A DNA stretch of 47,972 nt from DATDDB01 sp035260545 (lineage in GTDB: Bacteria > Pseudomonadota > Gammaproteobacteria > Burkholderiales > Gallionellaceae). The position numbers and the translations under genes are program-made. The stretch lies in contig DATFUZ010000067.1 of the NCBI GenBank assembly GCA_035260545.1, positions 1 to 47,972 of the forward strand. The letters are read 5' to 3'. The notes beneath the pieces were generated by a model. It was not told the origin of the DNA, made no database searches, and worked only from the letters and a program-made list of their open reading frames with translations. Shown piece by piece: positions 41,765 through 47,972 of this stretch. Each line of letters begins with the position of its first letter. Position 1 is the stretch's first letter.

Positions 41765-42921
41765 GTGGCACGCCGTGTGACGTTGTTATCATCGGCGGAG
41801 GTCCGGTCGGTGCCTCGCTTGCCCTCGCGCTGCGCGGCAGCGGCCTGGACATCCGCCTGCTGGAGGCGCGCCGGCCCGAGAGCGCTGCGGCCGACCCGCG
41901 TGCGCTTGCTTTGGCCTACGGCAGCCGCCTGTTGCTGGAGCGTCTGGGCGTGTGGCAGGAGCTGCCCGACATCACCGCAATCAAGACCATACACATATCG
42001 CAGCGCCATGCCTTCGGCCGCGCCATGCTGCGTGCAGAAGAGCTGCACGTGCCTGGCCTGGGCTATGTGCTGCCTTACCATGCCTTGCATGGCGCATTGT
42101 GCCACGCCCTGGAGACCAGCGGCATAAGCTATCTGACGGGCGCCGCCGTCACCGCGCTCGACAGCGCGGCGGACGGCGCGCGCATCACCTACCGGCAAGA
42201 CGGCGCGGAACACACGCTGGACGCGCGCCTGGCCGTGGTGGCGGACGGCGGCAAGCTGCTGGAAAACGCGCATCCGCCGGAGATCACGGACTACGGCCAG
42301 AGCGCGGTCATTGCCCACGTCACCTGCTCCCATCCCAAGGCGGATACCGCCTTTGAACGCTTTACCGCCCAGGGGCCGGCCGCCCTGCTGCCGTATCGGG
42401 ATGGCTACGAACTGGTGTGGACCGCGCCCCACGAGCGGGCGCAGGAGATGGTGAGCTGGGACGAGGCGGAATTTCTCGAACAACTGCATGCGCACTTCGG
42501 CGACCGCGTGGGGCGCTTCACCAGCGTCGGAGCGCGTACCTGCTTCCCGCTGCGCCTGCGGCGTGCGCCCGAGACCACGCTGGGCCATACCGTGCTGCTC
42601 GGCAACGCGGCGCAGACCCTGCATCCGGTGGCCGGACAGGGTTTCAACATGGGCCTGCGCGATGCCTGGGACCTGGCACAGGAAATCCTGCGCTGTGCGC
42701 CCGCCGCGCTGGGCGGGGAAGCCATGCTGGCTGCCTACCGCCGCGCGCGCAGCCTGGATCGCAATGCCGGCATACGCTTCACCGATGGACTGGTGCGGCT
42801 GTTCTCCAACGATCTGCCCGGCCTGCGCAGCGGACGCGCCGCCATGCTTTCGCTGCTGGACAGCGCGCCCGCCGCCAAGCAGTTCGTTGCCCGGCGCATG
42901 ATGTTCGGCGCCAACGGCTAG
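41761..42921 (+). CDS. ubiH: 2-Octaprenyl-6-methoxyphenol hydroxylase (ubiquinone synthesis)
   Basis: UbiH is a flavin monooxygenase that hydroxylates a ring position during aerobic ubiquinone synthesis. The 386 residues show the dinucleotide-binding VVIIGGGPVGASLALAL near 8-24, the second FAD block LLGNAAQTLHPVAGQGFNMG near 280-299, and a mid-protein region resembling the family DG motif (VVADGGKLLE). The GN in place of GD in the second FAD block is shared with E. coli UbiH. UbiF/UbiI paralogues are similar, so exact ring position is inferred. It ends inside a palindrome shared with the convergent antiporter gene. Confidence 0.9.
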   Translation: MSGTPCDVVIIGGGPVGASLALALRGSGLDIRLLEARRPESAAADPRALALAYGSRLLLERLGVWQELPDITAIKTIHISQRHAFGRAMLRAEELHVPGLGYVLPYHALHGALCHALETSGISYLTGAAVTALDSAADGARITYRQDGAEHTLDARLAVVADGGKLLENAHPPEITDYGQSAVIAHVTCSHPKADTAFERFTAQGPAALLPYRDGYELVWTAPHERAQEMVSWDEAEFLEQLHAHFGDRVGRFTSVGARTCFPLRLRRAPETTLGHTVLLGNAAQTLHPVAGQGFNMGLRDAWDLAQEILRCAPAALGGEAMLAAYRRARSLDRNAGIRFTDGLVRLFSNDLPGLRSGRAAMLSLLDSAPAAKQFVARRMMFGANG

Positions 42922-42939
42922 GCTAACCCTAGCCGTTTT
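42913..42939. terminator. Shared hairpin terminator carrying two stop codons
   Basis: AACGGCTAGG (42913-42922) and CCTAGCCGTT (42928-42937) form a perfect 10-bp stem with a CTAAC loop. On the plus strand TTTT and further pyrimidines follow, so it can end ubiH transcripts. On the minus strand only two T follow. Each arm holds the stop codon of one convergent gene. Confidence 0.8.
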
Positions 42940-44146
42940 CCGGTTTCTTCTTTTTCAGCTTCCCCGGCAGTTCGCCCATGGCGCGCAGCACGGGCGTCAT
43001 GGTCAGGCCCTGCACGAAAATGGAGAACGCCACCACAGCGAATGTCACGGTGACGATCTGGTTGCGCTGCGGAATATTCTCGGGCAGGCTCATCGCCAGC
43101 GCCAGGCCCAGTGCGCCCCGCAGGCCGCCCCACACCATGACATGCTGGTGCCGGGCCGACACGGCTTTTTTGCCGAACGCGAACAGCAGGCTCACCGGAT
43201 AGATGGCCACCGCCCGCCCGGCCAGCACCAGCAGGATGGCCGTGGCAGCGATCGTGCCCAGCGCCCAGAAATTCTGCTGCCCCTCGCGTATGCCGATCAG
43301 CAGGAAGATCAGCGAGTTGGTGACAAAGGCGGCGTATTCCCAGAATGCCTCCACCGTCTCGCGGCCGCGTCCGGACACGATGCCGAGGTGGCCGAGGTTG
43401 CCCATCATCAGGCCCGCCGTCAGCGTGGCCAGGACGCCGGAGACGTGCAGATGCTCCGCCAGCAGGAAGGAACCGTAGGCCGCAATCGTGGTGAAAGTCA
43501 GTTCAATCAGGTGATCCTTGCTGCGCCCGGACAGGAACAGGGTGACGCCGGCTACCGCGGCGCCGCAGGCGATGCCGCCCACCACGATCTGCAGCAGCGA
43601 CAGGCTCACCGAGCCCGGGGTCACGGCATGCCCTGCGGCGATGGCGGTCACGACCGCGAACAGCACCGCGGCCATGCCGTCATTGAACAGGCTTTCCGCT
43701 TCGACCAGGATGCGCAGCCGGCCTTGCACGCCGGCTTCCTTGAAGGTGGCGATCACCGAGACGGGATCAGTGGCGGCGATCAGCACGCCGAAGATCAGCG
43801 CGCCTATCCATTGCCAGTCGGCGAAGTAGTGCATGCCCACAGCCGTGACGATAGCCGACAACACCACGCCTATGCTGGCAAAGATGGTAATCACCCAGAA
43901 ATCGCGCTTCAATTCCGCCCAGTGCAGAAAGAACGCCGCCTCGAAGATTAGCGGCGGCAGCAGAATGGTGAAGATCAGCTCGCGCGTCAGCTTGAGGTTG
44001 GGCTCGATTGAAAACAGCGACAGCACCACGCCCGTCGCCACCAGGCCTACGCTATAGGGCACGCGCAGCTTGCGCGTGAAGATGGCGACGAGGGACGCGA
44101 TCAGCAGCAGGACTTCCACCCGCTCGATGTCGAAATGCAGTTCCAT
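42929..44146 (-). CDS. Sodium/proton antiporter of the CPA1 (NhaP) type
   Basis: This is a 405-residue inner-membrane cation/proton antiporter with about 12 helices. The ion-binding motifs of the CPA1 family are ATDPVSVIATFKEAG near residues 125-139 and AESLFNDGMAAVLF near 149-162, which includes the conserved Asn-Asp pair. A positively charged KLKKKKPENG tail lies in the cytoplasm. CPA1 members exchange sodium, potassium or lithium for protons; the cation cannot be chosen here. It lies 30 bp after lgt on the same strand and converges on ubiH. Confidence 0.9.
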   Translation of the reverse strand: MELHFDIERVEVLLLIASLVAIFTRKLRVPYSVGLVATGVVLSLFSIEPNLKLTRELIFTILLPPLIFEAAFFLHWAELKRDFWVITIFASIGVVLSAIVTAVGMHYFADWQWIGALIFGVLIAATDPVSVIATFKEAGVQGRLRILVEAESLFNDGMAAVLFAVVTAIAAGHAVTPGSVSLSLLQIVVGGIACGAAVAGVTLFLSGRSKDHLIELTFTTIAAYGSFLLAEHLHVSGVLATLTAGLMMGNLGHLGIVSGRGRETVEAFWEYAAFVTNSLIFLLIGIREGQQNFWALGTIAATAILLVLAGRAVAIYPVSLLFAFGKKAVSARHQHVMVWGGLRGALGLALAMSLPENIPQRNQIVTVTFAVVAFSIFVQGLTMTPVLRAMGELPGKLKKKKPENG

Positions 44147-44176
44147 GGGTCAGTTTGTCTGGTTAAATTGTCCGGG

Positions 44177-44974
44177 CTATTGGGCCTTGCGGTCGCGCCG
44201 GTACGCCCAAGCCATCAGCGCGATTCCCGCAAGCACCATCGGCAGGCTCAGCCATTGCCCCATGCTGATGCCCAGCGCGGTCATGCCGAAGATGCCTGTG
44301 TCGGGATTGCGGGTGAATTCCGCCAGCGAGCGGAATACCCCGTAACCGATCAGGAACAGTCCCGATACCGCACCCGTCGGCCGCGGCCTCTTCGAGAACA
44401 GCCACAGGATGATGAACAGCGCCACGCCCTCCAGTGCGAACTCGTAAAGCTGCGAGGGGTGGCGCGGCATATTGTCTCCGGCACGGGGGAAGATCATTCC
44501 CCACGGCAGATCGGTGGGCCGGCCCCACAGCTCGCCGTTGATAAAGTTGCCGATGCGCCCGGCGCCCAACCCCAGCGGCACCAGGGGGGCGACGAAATCA
44601 GTCAGTTGCAGCCAGTTCAGTTTGAATTTGCGGGCAAACAGGGTGATTGCGAGCATTACGCCGATCAACCCGCCGTGGAAGGACATGCCGCCCTCCCACA
44701 GGTAGAAGATTCTCGCGGGGTGGGCAAAGTAGTATGCGGGTTCGTAGAAGAACACCTCGCCCAGCCGCCCGCCGACGATCACGCCCAGCACCGCATAAAA
44801 CAGCAGATCGTCCAGCATGCGGTTGTCCCAGCCCGGCCGGTTCAGTGTGCGCAGCCGCCGCCGGCCCAGGATGATAAACAGTATGAAGCCGAGCAGGTAC
44901 ATCAGTCCGTACCAGTGGATCCCGCCAGATCCGATATGAATCGCGATCGGGTCGAATTTAGGGTACGTCAGCAT
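44177..44974 (-). CDS. lgt: Prolipoprotein diacylglyceryl transferase
   Basis: Lgt transfers diacylglycerol from phosphatidylglycerol to the lipobox cysteine of lipoproteins, such as PilP in this window. The 265 residues form about seven membrane helices. Family motifs are WYGLMYLLGFI near the N terminus, MSFHGGLIGVM (essential His), the Lgt signature GAGRIGNFINGELWGRPTD with its Arg, and PRHPSQLYE. It is 21 bp after the DUF302 gene and upstream of the antiporter on the same strand. Confidence 0.97.
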   Translation of the reverse strand: MLTYPKFDPIAIHIGSGGIHWYGLMYLLGFILFIILGRRRLRTLNRPGWDNRMLDDLLFYAVLGVIVGGRLGEVFFYEPAYYFAHPARIFYLWEGGMSFHGGLIGVMLAITLFARKFKLNWLQLTDFVAPLVPLGLGAGRIGNFINGELWGRPTDLPWGMIFPRAGDNMPRHPSQLYEFALEGVALFIILWLFSKRPRPTGAVSGLFLIGYGVFRSLAEFTRNPDTGIFGMTALGISMGQWLSLPMVLAGIALMAWAYRRDRKAQ

Positions 44975-44995
44975 GAGTCAGCGCGCCGGGCCGGG

Positions 44996-45385
44996 TTAGG
45001 CGTTTTTCAACGCGCGCTCGATCTTGCCGTCGGCATCCGCGGCCAGCGTTGCGAGCCTGGCATCGTTCAGCACCTGCATCATCGCTGTGGGTTTGATGAA
45101 TTCCAGGGAAATCGTGCCGGGCGCCGTTTCGCGGATCACTGCGTTGCAAGGCAGGAGGCTGGCCACATCGCTGTCCGTGGTATAGGCCTCATAGGCGAGA
45201 TTGGGATTGCAGGCACCCAGGATCACCGTGGGCACGATGTCCTTGCCGGTCTTTTCCTTGATCTTGCTGTCCATGTCGATGCGGGTGAGGACGCCGAAAC
45301 CTTCGGCGGCCAGCGCCTTGGTCGCGCGCTCGATCGCCTCGGTCATGGTGGCGGAAATTTCGCGCTTGAAATTGATGTTCGCCAT
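44996..45385 (-). CDS. DUF302 family protein
   Basis: This is a 129-residue soluble protein of unknown function. It matches the DUF302 pattern: GFGVLTRIDMDSKIKEKTG near residues 29-47, then ILGACNPNLAYEA and LLPCNAVI, with the two conserved cysteines about 24 residues apart. ATG 45385 has an excellent GGAGG ribosome site, so the longer in-frame start at 45442 is rejected. No signal peptide is seen. It precedes lgt on the same strand. The Cys pair hints at metal or redox chemistry, but that is only a guess. Confidence 0.85.
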   Translation of the reverse strand: MANINFKREISATMTEAIERATKALAAEGFGVLTRIDMDSKIKEKTGKDIVPTVILGACNPNLAYEAYTTDSDVASLLPCNAVIRETAPGTISLEFIKPTAMMQVLNDARLATLAADADGKIERALKNA

Positions 45386-45512
45386 GAGAGCCTCCGGAAA
45401 TGAAAGGGGCTTATCATAACCCAAAGCGCCTGGCCGCAACACCGCGCCCGAACCGTGGCCATGCCGGAGATGGGCCGCGCATCAAGGCGAGGCGCGCTTT
45501 GCCGCCGTGGTT

Positions 45513-45518
45513 TAAAAT
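45513..45518 (+). promoter_or_regulatory. Candidate -10 box for ilvD
   Basis: TAAAAT ends 37 nt before the ilvD ATG and is embedded in the 13-mer TTAAAATCGCACA (45512-45524), also present before amgK at 38674-38686. No clear -35 hexamer is seen. Confidence 0.45.
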
Positions 45519-45554
45519 CGCACACGTGATTCAACGTTTTCAGGAAAACAGACC

Positions 45555-47405
45555 ATGCCCCAGTACCGTTCCCGCACTTCCACCCATGGCCGCAACATGG
45601 CCGGCGCGCGCGCGCTGTGGCGCGCCACCGGCATGAAGGACGCCGATTTCAGCAAGCCCATCATCGCGGTGGTGAATTCGTTCACCCAGTTCGTGCCCGG
45701 CCACGTTCATCTCAAGGATCTCGGGCAACTGGTGGCGCGCGAGATCGAGAAGGCCGGCGGCGTCGCCAAGGAATTCAACACCATCGCCATCGACGACGGC
45801 ATTGCCATGGGCCACGCCGGCATGCTGTATTCCCTGCCCAGCCGCGATCTTATCGCTGACAGCGTGGAATACATGGTCAACGCGCATTGTGCCGACGCCA
45901 TGGTGTGCATCTCCAACTGCGACAAGATCACCCCGGGTATGCTGATGGCCGCGATGCGCCTGAACATCCCCGTCATCTTCGTGTCGGGCGGCCCCATGGA
46001 GGCGGGCAAGGTGCAGTGGCACGGCGAGGCGCGCAAGGTGGACCTGATAGACGCGATGATCGAGGCCGCCGACAGCCACAATACCGACCAGGAGGTGGAG
46101 GAGATGGAGCGCTCGGCCTGCCCGACCTGCGGTTCCTGCTCCGGCATGTTCACGGCCAACTCCATGAACTGCCTTACGGAGGCTTTGGGTTTAAGCCTGC
46201 CGGGCAACGGCTCGCTGGTGGCCACGCATGCCGACCGCAAGGAGCTGTTCCTGCGTGCGGGCCGCGCCATCGTGGACATCACCCGCCGCTACTACGAGCA
46301 AGACGACAGCAGCGTGCTGCCGCGCAGCATTGCCACCTTCGAGGCCTTCGAAAACGCGATGAGCCTGGACGTGGCCATGGGCGGCTCGACCAACACCGTT
46401 TTGCACCTGCTGGCCGCGGCCAACGAGGCCGGCGTGGATTTCACCATGGCCGACATCGACCAGGTTTCGCGCCGCGTACCCTGTTTGTGCAAGGTTGCGC
46501 CCGCGACCCAGAAATACCACATGGAGGATGTGCATCGTGCCGGCGGGGTGATGGCCATCCTGGGCGAGCTGGAACGCGCGGGATGCCTGCACACCGGGCT
46601 GCCCACCGTGCACAGCAAGACGCTGGGCGAGGCGCTGCAGGTCTGGGATGTGCAGCGCACCGAGGACGAGTCGGTGCTGAACTTCTACCGCGCCGCACCC
46701 GGCGGCATTCCGACCACGATCGCCTTCTCGCAGTCCATGCGCTACCCGGCGCTGGATAGCGACCGTGCCCAGGGCTGCATCCGCGACAAGGCGCATGCCT
46801 ATTCGCAGGACGGCGGCCTGGCCGTGCTGCACGGCAACATCGCGCTCGACGGCTGCATCGTGAAGACCGCGGGTGTGGACGACAGCATCCTCAAATTCAC
46901 CGGACGCGCGCGCGTGTTCGAGAGCCAGGACGCTGCGGTGGATGCCATTCTGGGCGACAAGATCGTCCCCGGCGATGTAGTGGTGATCCGCTACGAAGGG
47001 CCGCGTGGCGGGCCCGGCATGCAGGAGATGCTGTATCCCACCAGTTACCTCAAGTCCAAGGGCTTGGGCAAGGTCTGTGCGCTGCTGACGGACGGCCGCT
47101 TCTCCGGCGGCACCTCCGGGCTTTCAATCGGCCACGCCTCGCCGGAAGCGGCGGAGGGCGGCGCGATCGGCCTGGTGGAGGAGGGCGACACCATTGAAAT
47201 CGACATTCCGGACCGTCGCATCCACCTCGCCGTGAGCACCGAGGAACTCGAGCGCCGTCGCGCGGCGATGGCGGCGCGAGGTGCACAGGCGTGGAAGCCC
47301 GCGGCGCGCGAGCGGCATGTCTCGGCGGCCCTGCGCGCATACGCGGCCATGACCACCTCTGCTGCCAGGGGCGCAGTGCGCGACGTTTCGGCCCTGCAGA
47401 AATAG
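45555..47405 (+). CDS. ilvD: Dihydroxy-acid dehydratase
   Basis: IlvD dehydrates dihydroxy-isovalerate and its homologue in valine, isoleucine and leucine synthesis, using an iron-sulfur cluster. The 616 residues match the longer, E. coli-like class. Cluster cysteines are visible in ISNCDKITPGM (Cys near 122) and CPTCGSCSGMF (near 189-195). NSFTQFVPGHVHLKDLG near the start and GRFSGGTSGLSIGH near residue 515 are further family blocks. AGGA precedes the ATG. It appears to be a single-gene unit; the downstream 302 bp contain hairpins but no T-tract terminator. Confidence 0.97.
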   Translation: MPQYRSRTSTHGRNMAGARALWRATGMKDADFSKPIIAVVNSFTQFVPGHVHLKDLGQLVAREIEKAGGVAKEFNTIAIDDGIAMGHAGMLYSLPSRDLIADSVEYMVNAHCADAMVCISNCDKITPGMLMAAMRLNIPVIFVSGGPMEAGKVQWHGEARKVDLIDAMIEAADSHNTDQEVEEMERSACPTCGSCSGMFTANSMNCLTEALGLSLPGNGSLVATHADRKELFLRAGRAIVDITRRYYEQDDSSVLPRSIATFEAFENAMSLDVAMGGSTNTVLHLLAAANEAGVDFTMADIDQVSRRVPCLCKVAPATQKYHMEDVHRAGGVMAILGELERAGCLHTGLPTVHSKTLGEALQVWDVQRTEDESVLNFYRAAPGGIPTTIAFSQSMRYPALDSDRAQGCIRDKAHAYSQDGGLAVLHGNIALDGCIVKTAGVDDSILKFTGRARVFESQDAAVDAILGDKIVPGDVVVIRYEGPRGGPGMQEMLYPTSYLKSKGLGKVCALLTDGRFSGGTSGLSIGHASPEAAEGGAIGLVEEGDTIEIDIPDRRIHLAVSTEELERRRAAMAARGAQAWKPAARERHVSAALRAYAAMTTSAARGAVRDVSALQK

Positions 47406-47432
47406 CAATCCCGTCCTCCGCAACATCCACCA

Positions 47433-47475
47433 TGGTCCGGAAATGGACGGCAGCGCGCCGCCCGTTTCCGGACCA
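47433..47475. repeat. Perfect 11-bp inverted repeat after ilvD
   Basis: TGGTCCGGAAA (47433-47443) and TTTCCGGACCA (47465-47475) flank 21 bp that contain a smaller CGGC/GCCG pair. The hairpin starts 28 bp after the ilvD stop. It lacks a T tract. Confidence 0.8.
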
Positions 47476-47534
47476 CCAGTCCGCAGGGCCGTCTTGCGTT
47501 TCACCCGGCCACCCATATCCCGTGCCTGGACCAT

Positions 47535-47587
47535 GGCCGTTGACAGCATTGGCGTCAATGTATTTATGGCATACACTGTCAACGGCC
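47535..47587. repeat. Perfect 12-bp inverted repeat enclosing smaller stems
   Basis: GGCCGTTGACAG (47535-47546) and CTGTCAACGGCC (47576-47587) enclose 29 bp. Inside, CATTG/CAATG (47547-47551 with 47556-47560) and TGTAT/ATACA (47559-47563 with 47571-47575) can form two more stems that compete for two bases, so a branched fold is possible. TTGACA at 47540-47545 also equals a -35 hexamer, though no good -10 lies at the right distance. Confidence 0.75.
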
Positions 47588-47614
47588 GGAATGCGCAGCG
47601 CGTTATTCAGGTAG

Positions 47615-47644
47615 ACCACCTGCCCAAGCTCCACGCCAGGTGGT
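47615..47644. repeat. Perfect 8-bp inverted repeat upstream of the cytochrome gene
   Basis: ACCACCTG (47615-47622) and CAGGTGGT (47637-47644) flank a 14-bp spacer. It is directly followed by the next inverted repeat. Confidence 0.65.
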
Positions 47645-47645
47645 T

Positions 47646-47671
47646 TGGAATTTTCAGGGGATCAAATTCCA
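47646..47671. repeat. Perfect 8-bp inverted repeat next to the cytochrome ribosome site
   Basis: TGGAATTT (47646-47653) and AAATTCCA (47664-47671) flank a 10-bp spacer. It ends 36 bp before the cytochrome ATG and may be an operator or a leader stem-loop. Confidence 0.65.
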
Positions 47672-47707
47672 CTTTGGCATCAGGTCTATTTTAACGAGGA
47701 GAGATTT

Positions 47708-47972
47708 ATGAGAGGTCTAATCGCAGGCGTGATGGCGACGGCAGGTCTGGCAGTGGCGGGGAGCGCAATGGCGGTCGAGATGCCGCCGTTGGCGCACAAG
47801 TTTAACTGCACCATCTGCCATGCCATCGACCACAAGGTCGTCGGCCCAGCCTGGCAGGACGTCGCCAACCGGTACACCGGTCATGGTGTAACGACCTTCG
47901 AATACAACGGCAAGACCTATCCTCTGATTGAGGGCCTGGTGATGAAGGTTTCCCACGGCGGGTCCGGGCACT
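47708..47972 (+). CDS. Class I cytochrome c, periplasmic (3' part missing)
   Basis: The open frame runs from ATG 47708 off the window end, leaving 88 codons. A strong GAGGAGA ribosome site precedes it. A signal peptide of about 22 residues ends in GSAMA. The mature protein starts near VEMPPLAHKFNCTICHAIDH, with one heme-binding CTICH motif, and continues with VGPAWQDVANRY, the usual small c-551/c-552 (c8) pattern. About 19 residues containing FEYNGKTYPLIEGLV come before KVSHGGSGH, longer than in typical c8 proteins. It is probably a soluble electron carrier, but the methionine ligand lies outside the window. Confidence 0.85.
   Translation, partial: MRGLIAGVMATAGLAVAGSAMAVEMPPLAHKFNCTICHAIDHKVVGPAWQDVANRYTGHGVTTFEYNGKTYPLIEGLVMKVSHGGSGH

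Noticed and set aside
47535..47587. Integron attC site or FNR box in the 12-bp inverted repeat
   Set aside because: GTTGACA lies on the left and TGTCAAC on the right, the reverse of the attC core order, and GTTGACA does not fit GTTRRRY. The TTGAC/GTCAA spacing is not that of an FNR site.

Overview
The window is chromosomal DNA of a G+C-rich Gram-negative bacterium, most likely a betaproteobacterium and perhaps of the Nitrosomonadales/Gallionellaceae/Sulfuricella type. This placement is inferred from gene content and order: accC-prmA-DUF3426, pilMNOPQ-aroK-aroB-dgt, lptD-surA-pdxA-rsmA, amgK-murU beside lptD, algZ/algR beside argH and hemCD, a monothiol CGFS glutaredoxin, and a two-part glycine decarboxylase. 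Coding density is very high, with many 1-8 bp gene overlaps. I found no insertion sequence, phage gene, CRISPR array, tRNA or rRNA. The organism has an outer membrane (lptD, surA), type IV pili, ubiquinone (ubiH), heme and c-type cytochromes.

Layout: 1-2726 holds the end of accC, prmA and a zinc-ribbon membrane protein. 2785-6000 is a glycine-cleavage unit: tandem glycine riboswitch, terminator, gcvT, gcvH, gcvPA; gcvPB is not next to it. 6045-8614 holds an amino-acid permease and an orphan 2Fe-2S flavin reductase. 8622-16573 interleaves hemD-hemC (minus), ppc (plus), algR-algZ (minus) and argH (plus). 16635-19950 holds a candidate small RNA, grxD, dgt, aroB and aroK. 20069-25105 is the pilMNOPQ operon, divergent from a class A penicillin-binding protein and a small nucleotidyltransferase-like gene (25251-28168). 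28187-32760 is heme and thiamine synthesis: hemB, a second candidate small RNA, engB, hemL, thiE, thiD. 32871-38649 holds gloA facing rsmA-pdxA-surA-lptD. 38717-42921 is amgK-murU-pepP-ubiH. 42929-45385 is nhaP-type antiporter, lgt and DUF302. 45555-47405 is ilvD, followed by 302 bp unusually rich in inverted repeats and the start of a cytochrome c gene cut by the window end.

The genes are mostly housekeeping: envelope building and recycling (lptD, surA, lgt, PBP1A, amgK, murU), tetrapyrrole supply (hemB, hemL, hemC, hemD), one-carbon flux (gcv genes under glycine control), amino-acid and cofactor synthesis (argH, aroB, aroK, ilvD, thiD, thiE, pdxA, ubiH) and anaplerosis (ppc).

The less expected signals are non-coding. 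They are two orphan intrinsic terminators preceded by C/U-rich anti-Shine-Dalgarno tracts (16635-16718 minus and 29220-29370 plus), four consecutive perfect inverted repeats between ilvD and the cytochrome gene, a palindrome that carries the stop codons of two convergent genes, and -10 boxes ending exactly 37 nt before the start codon at four separate genes.
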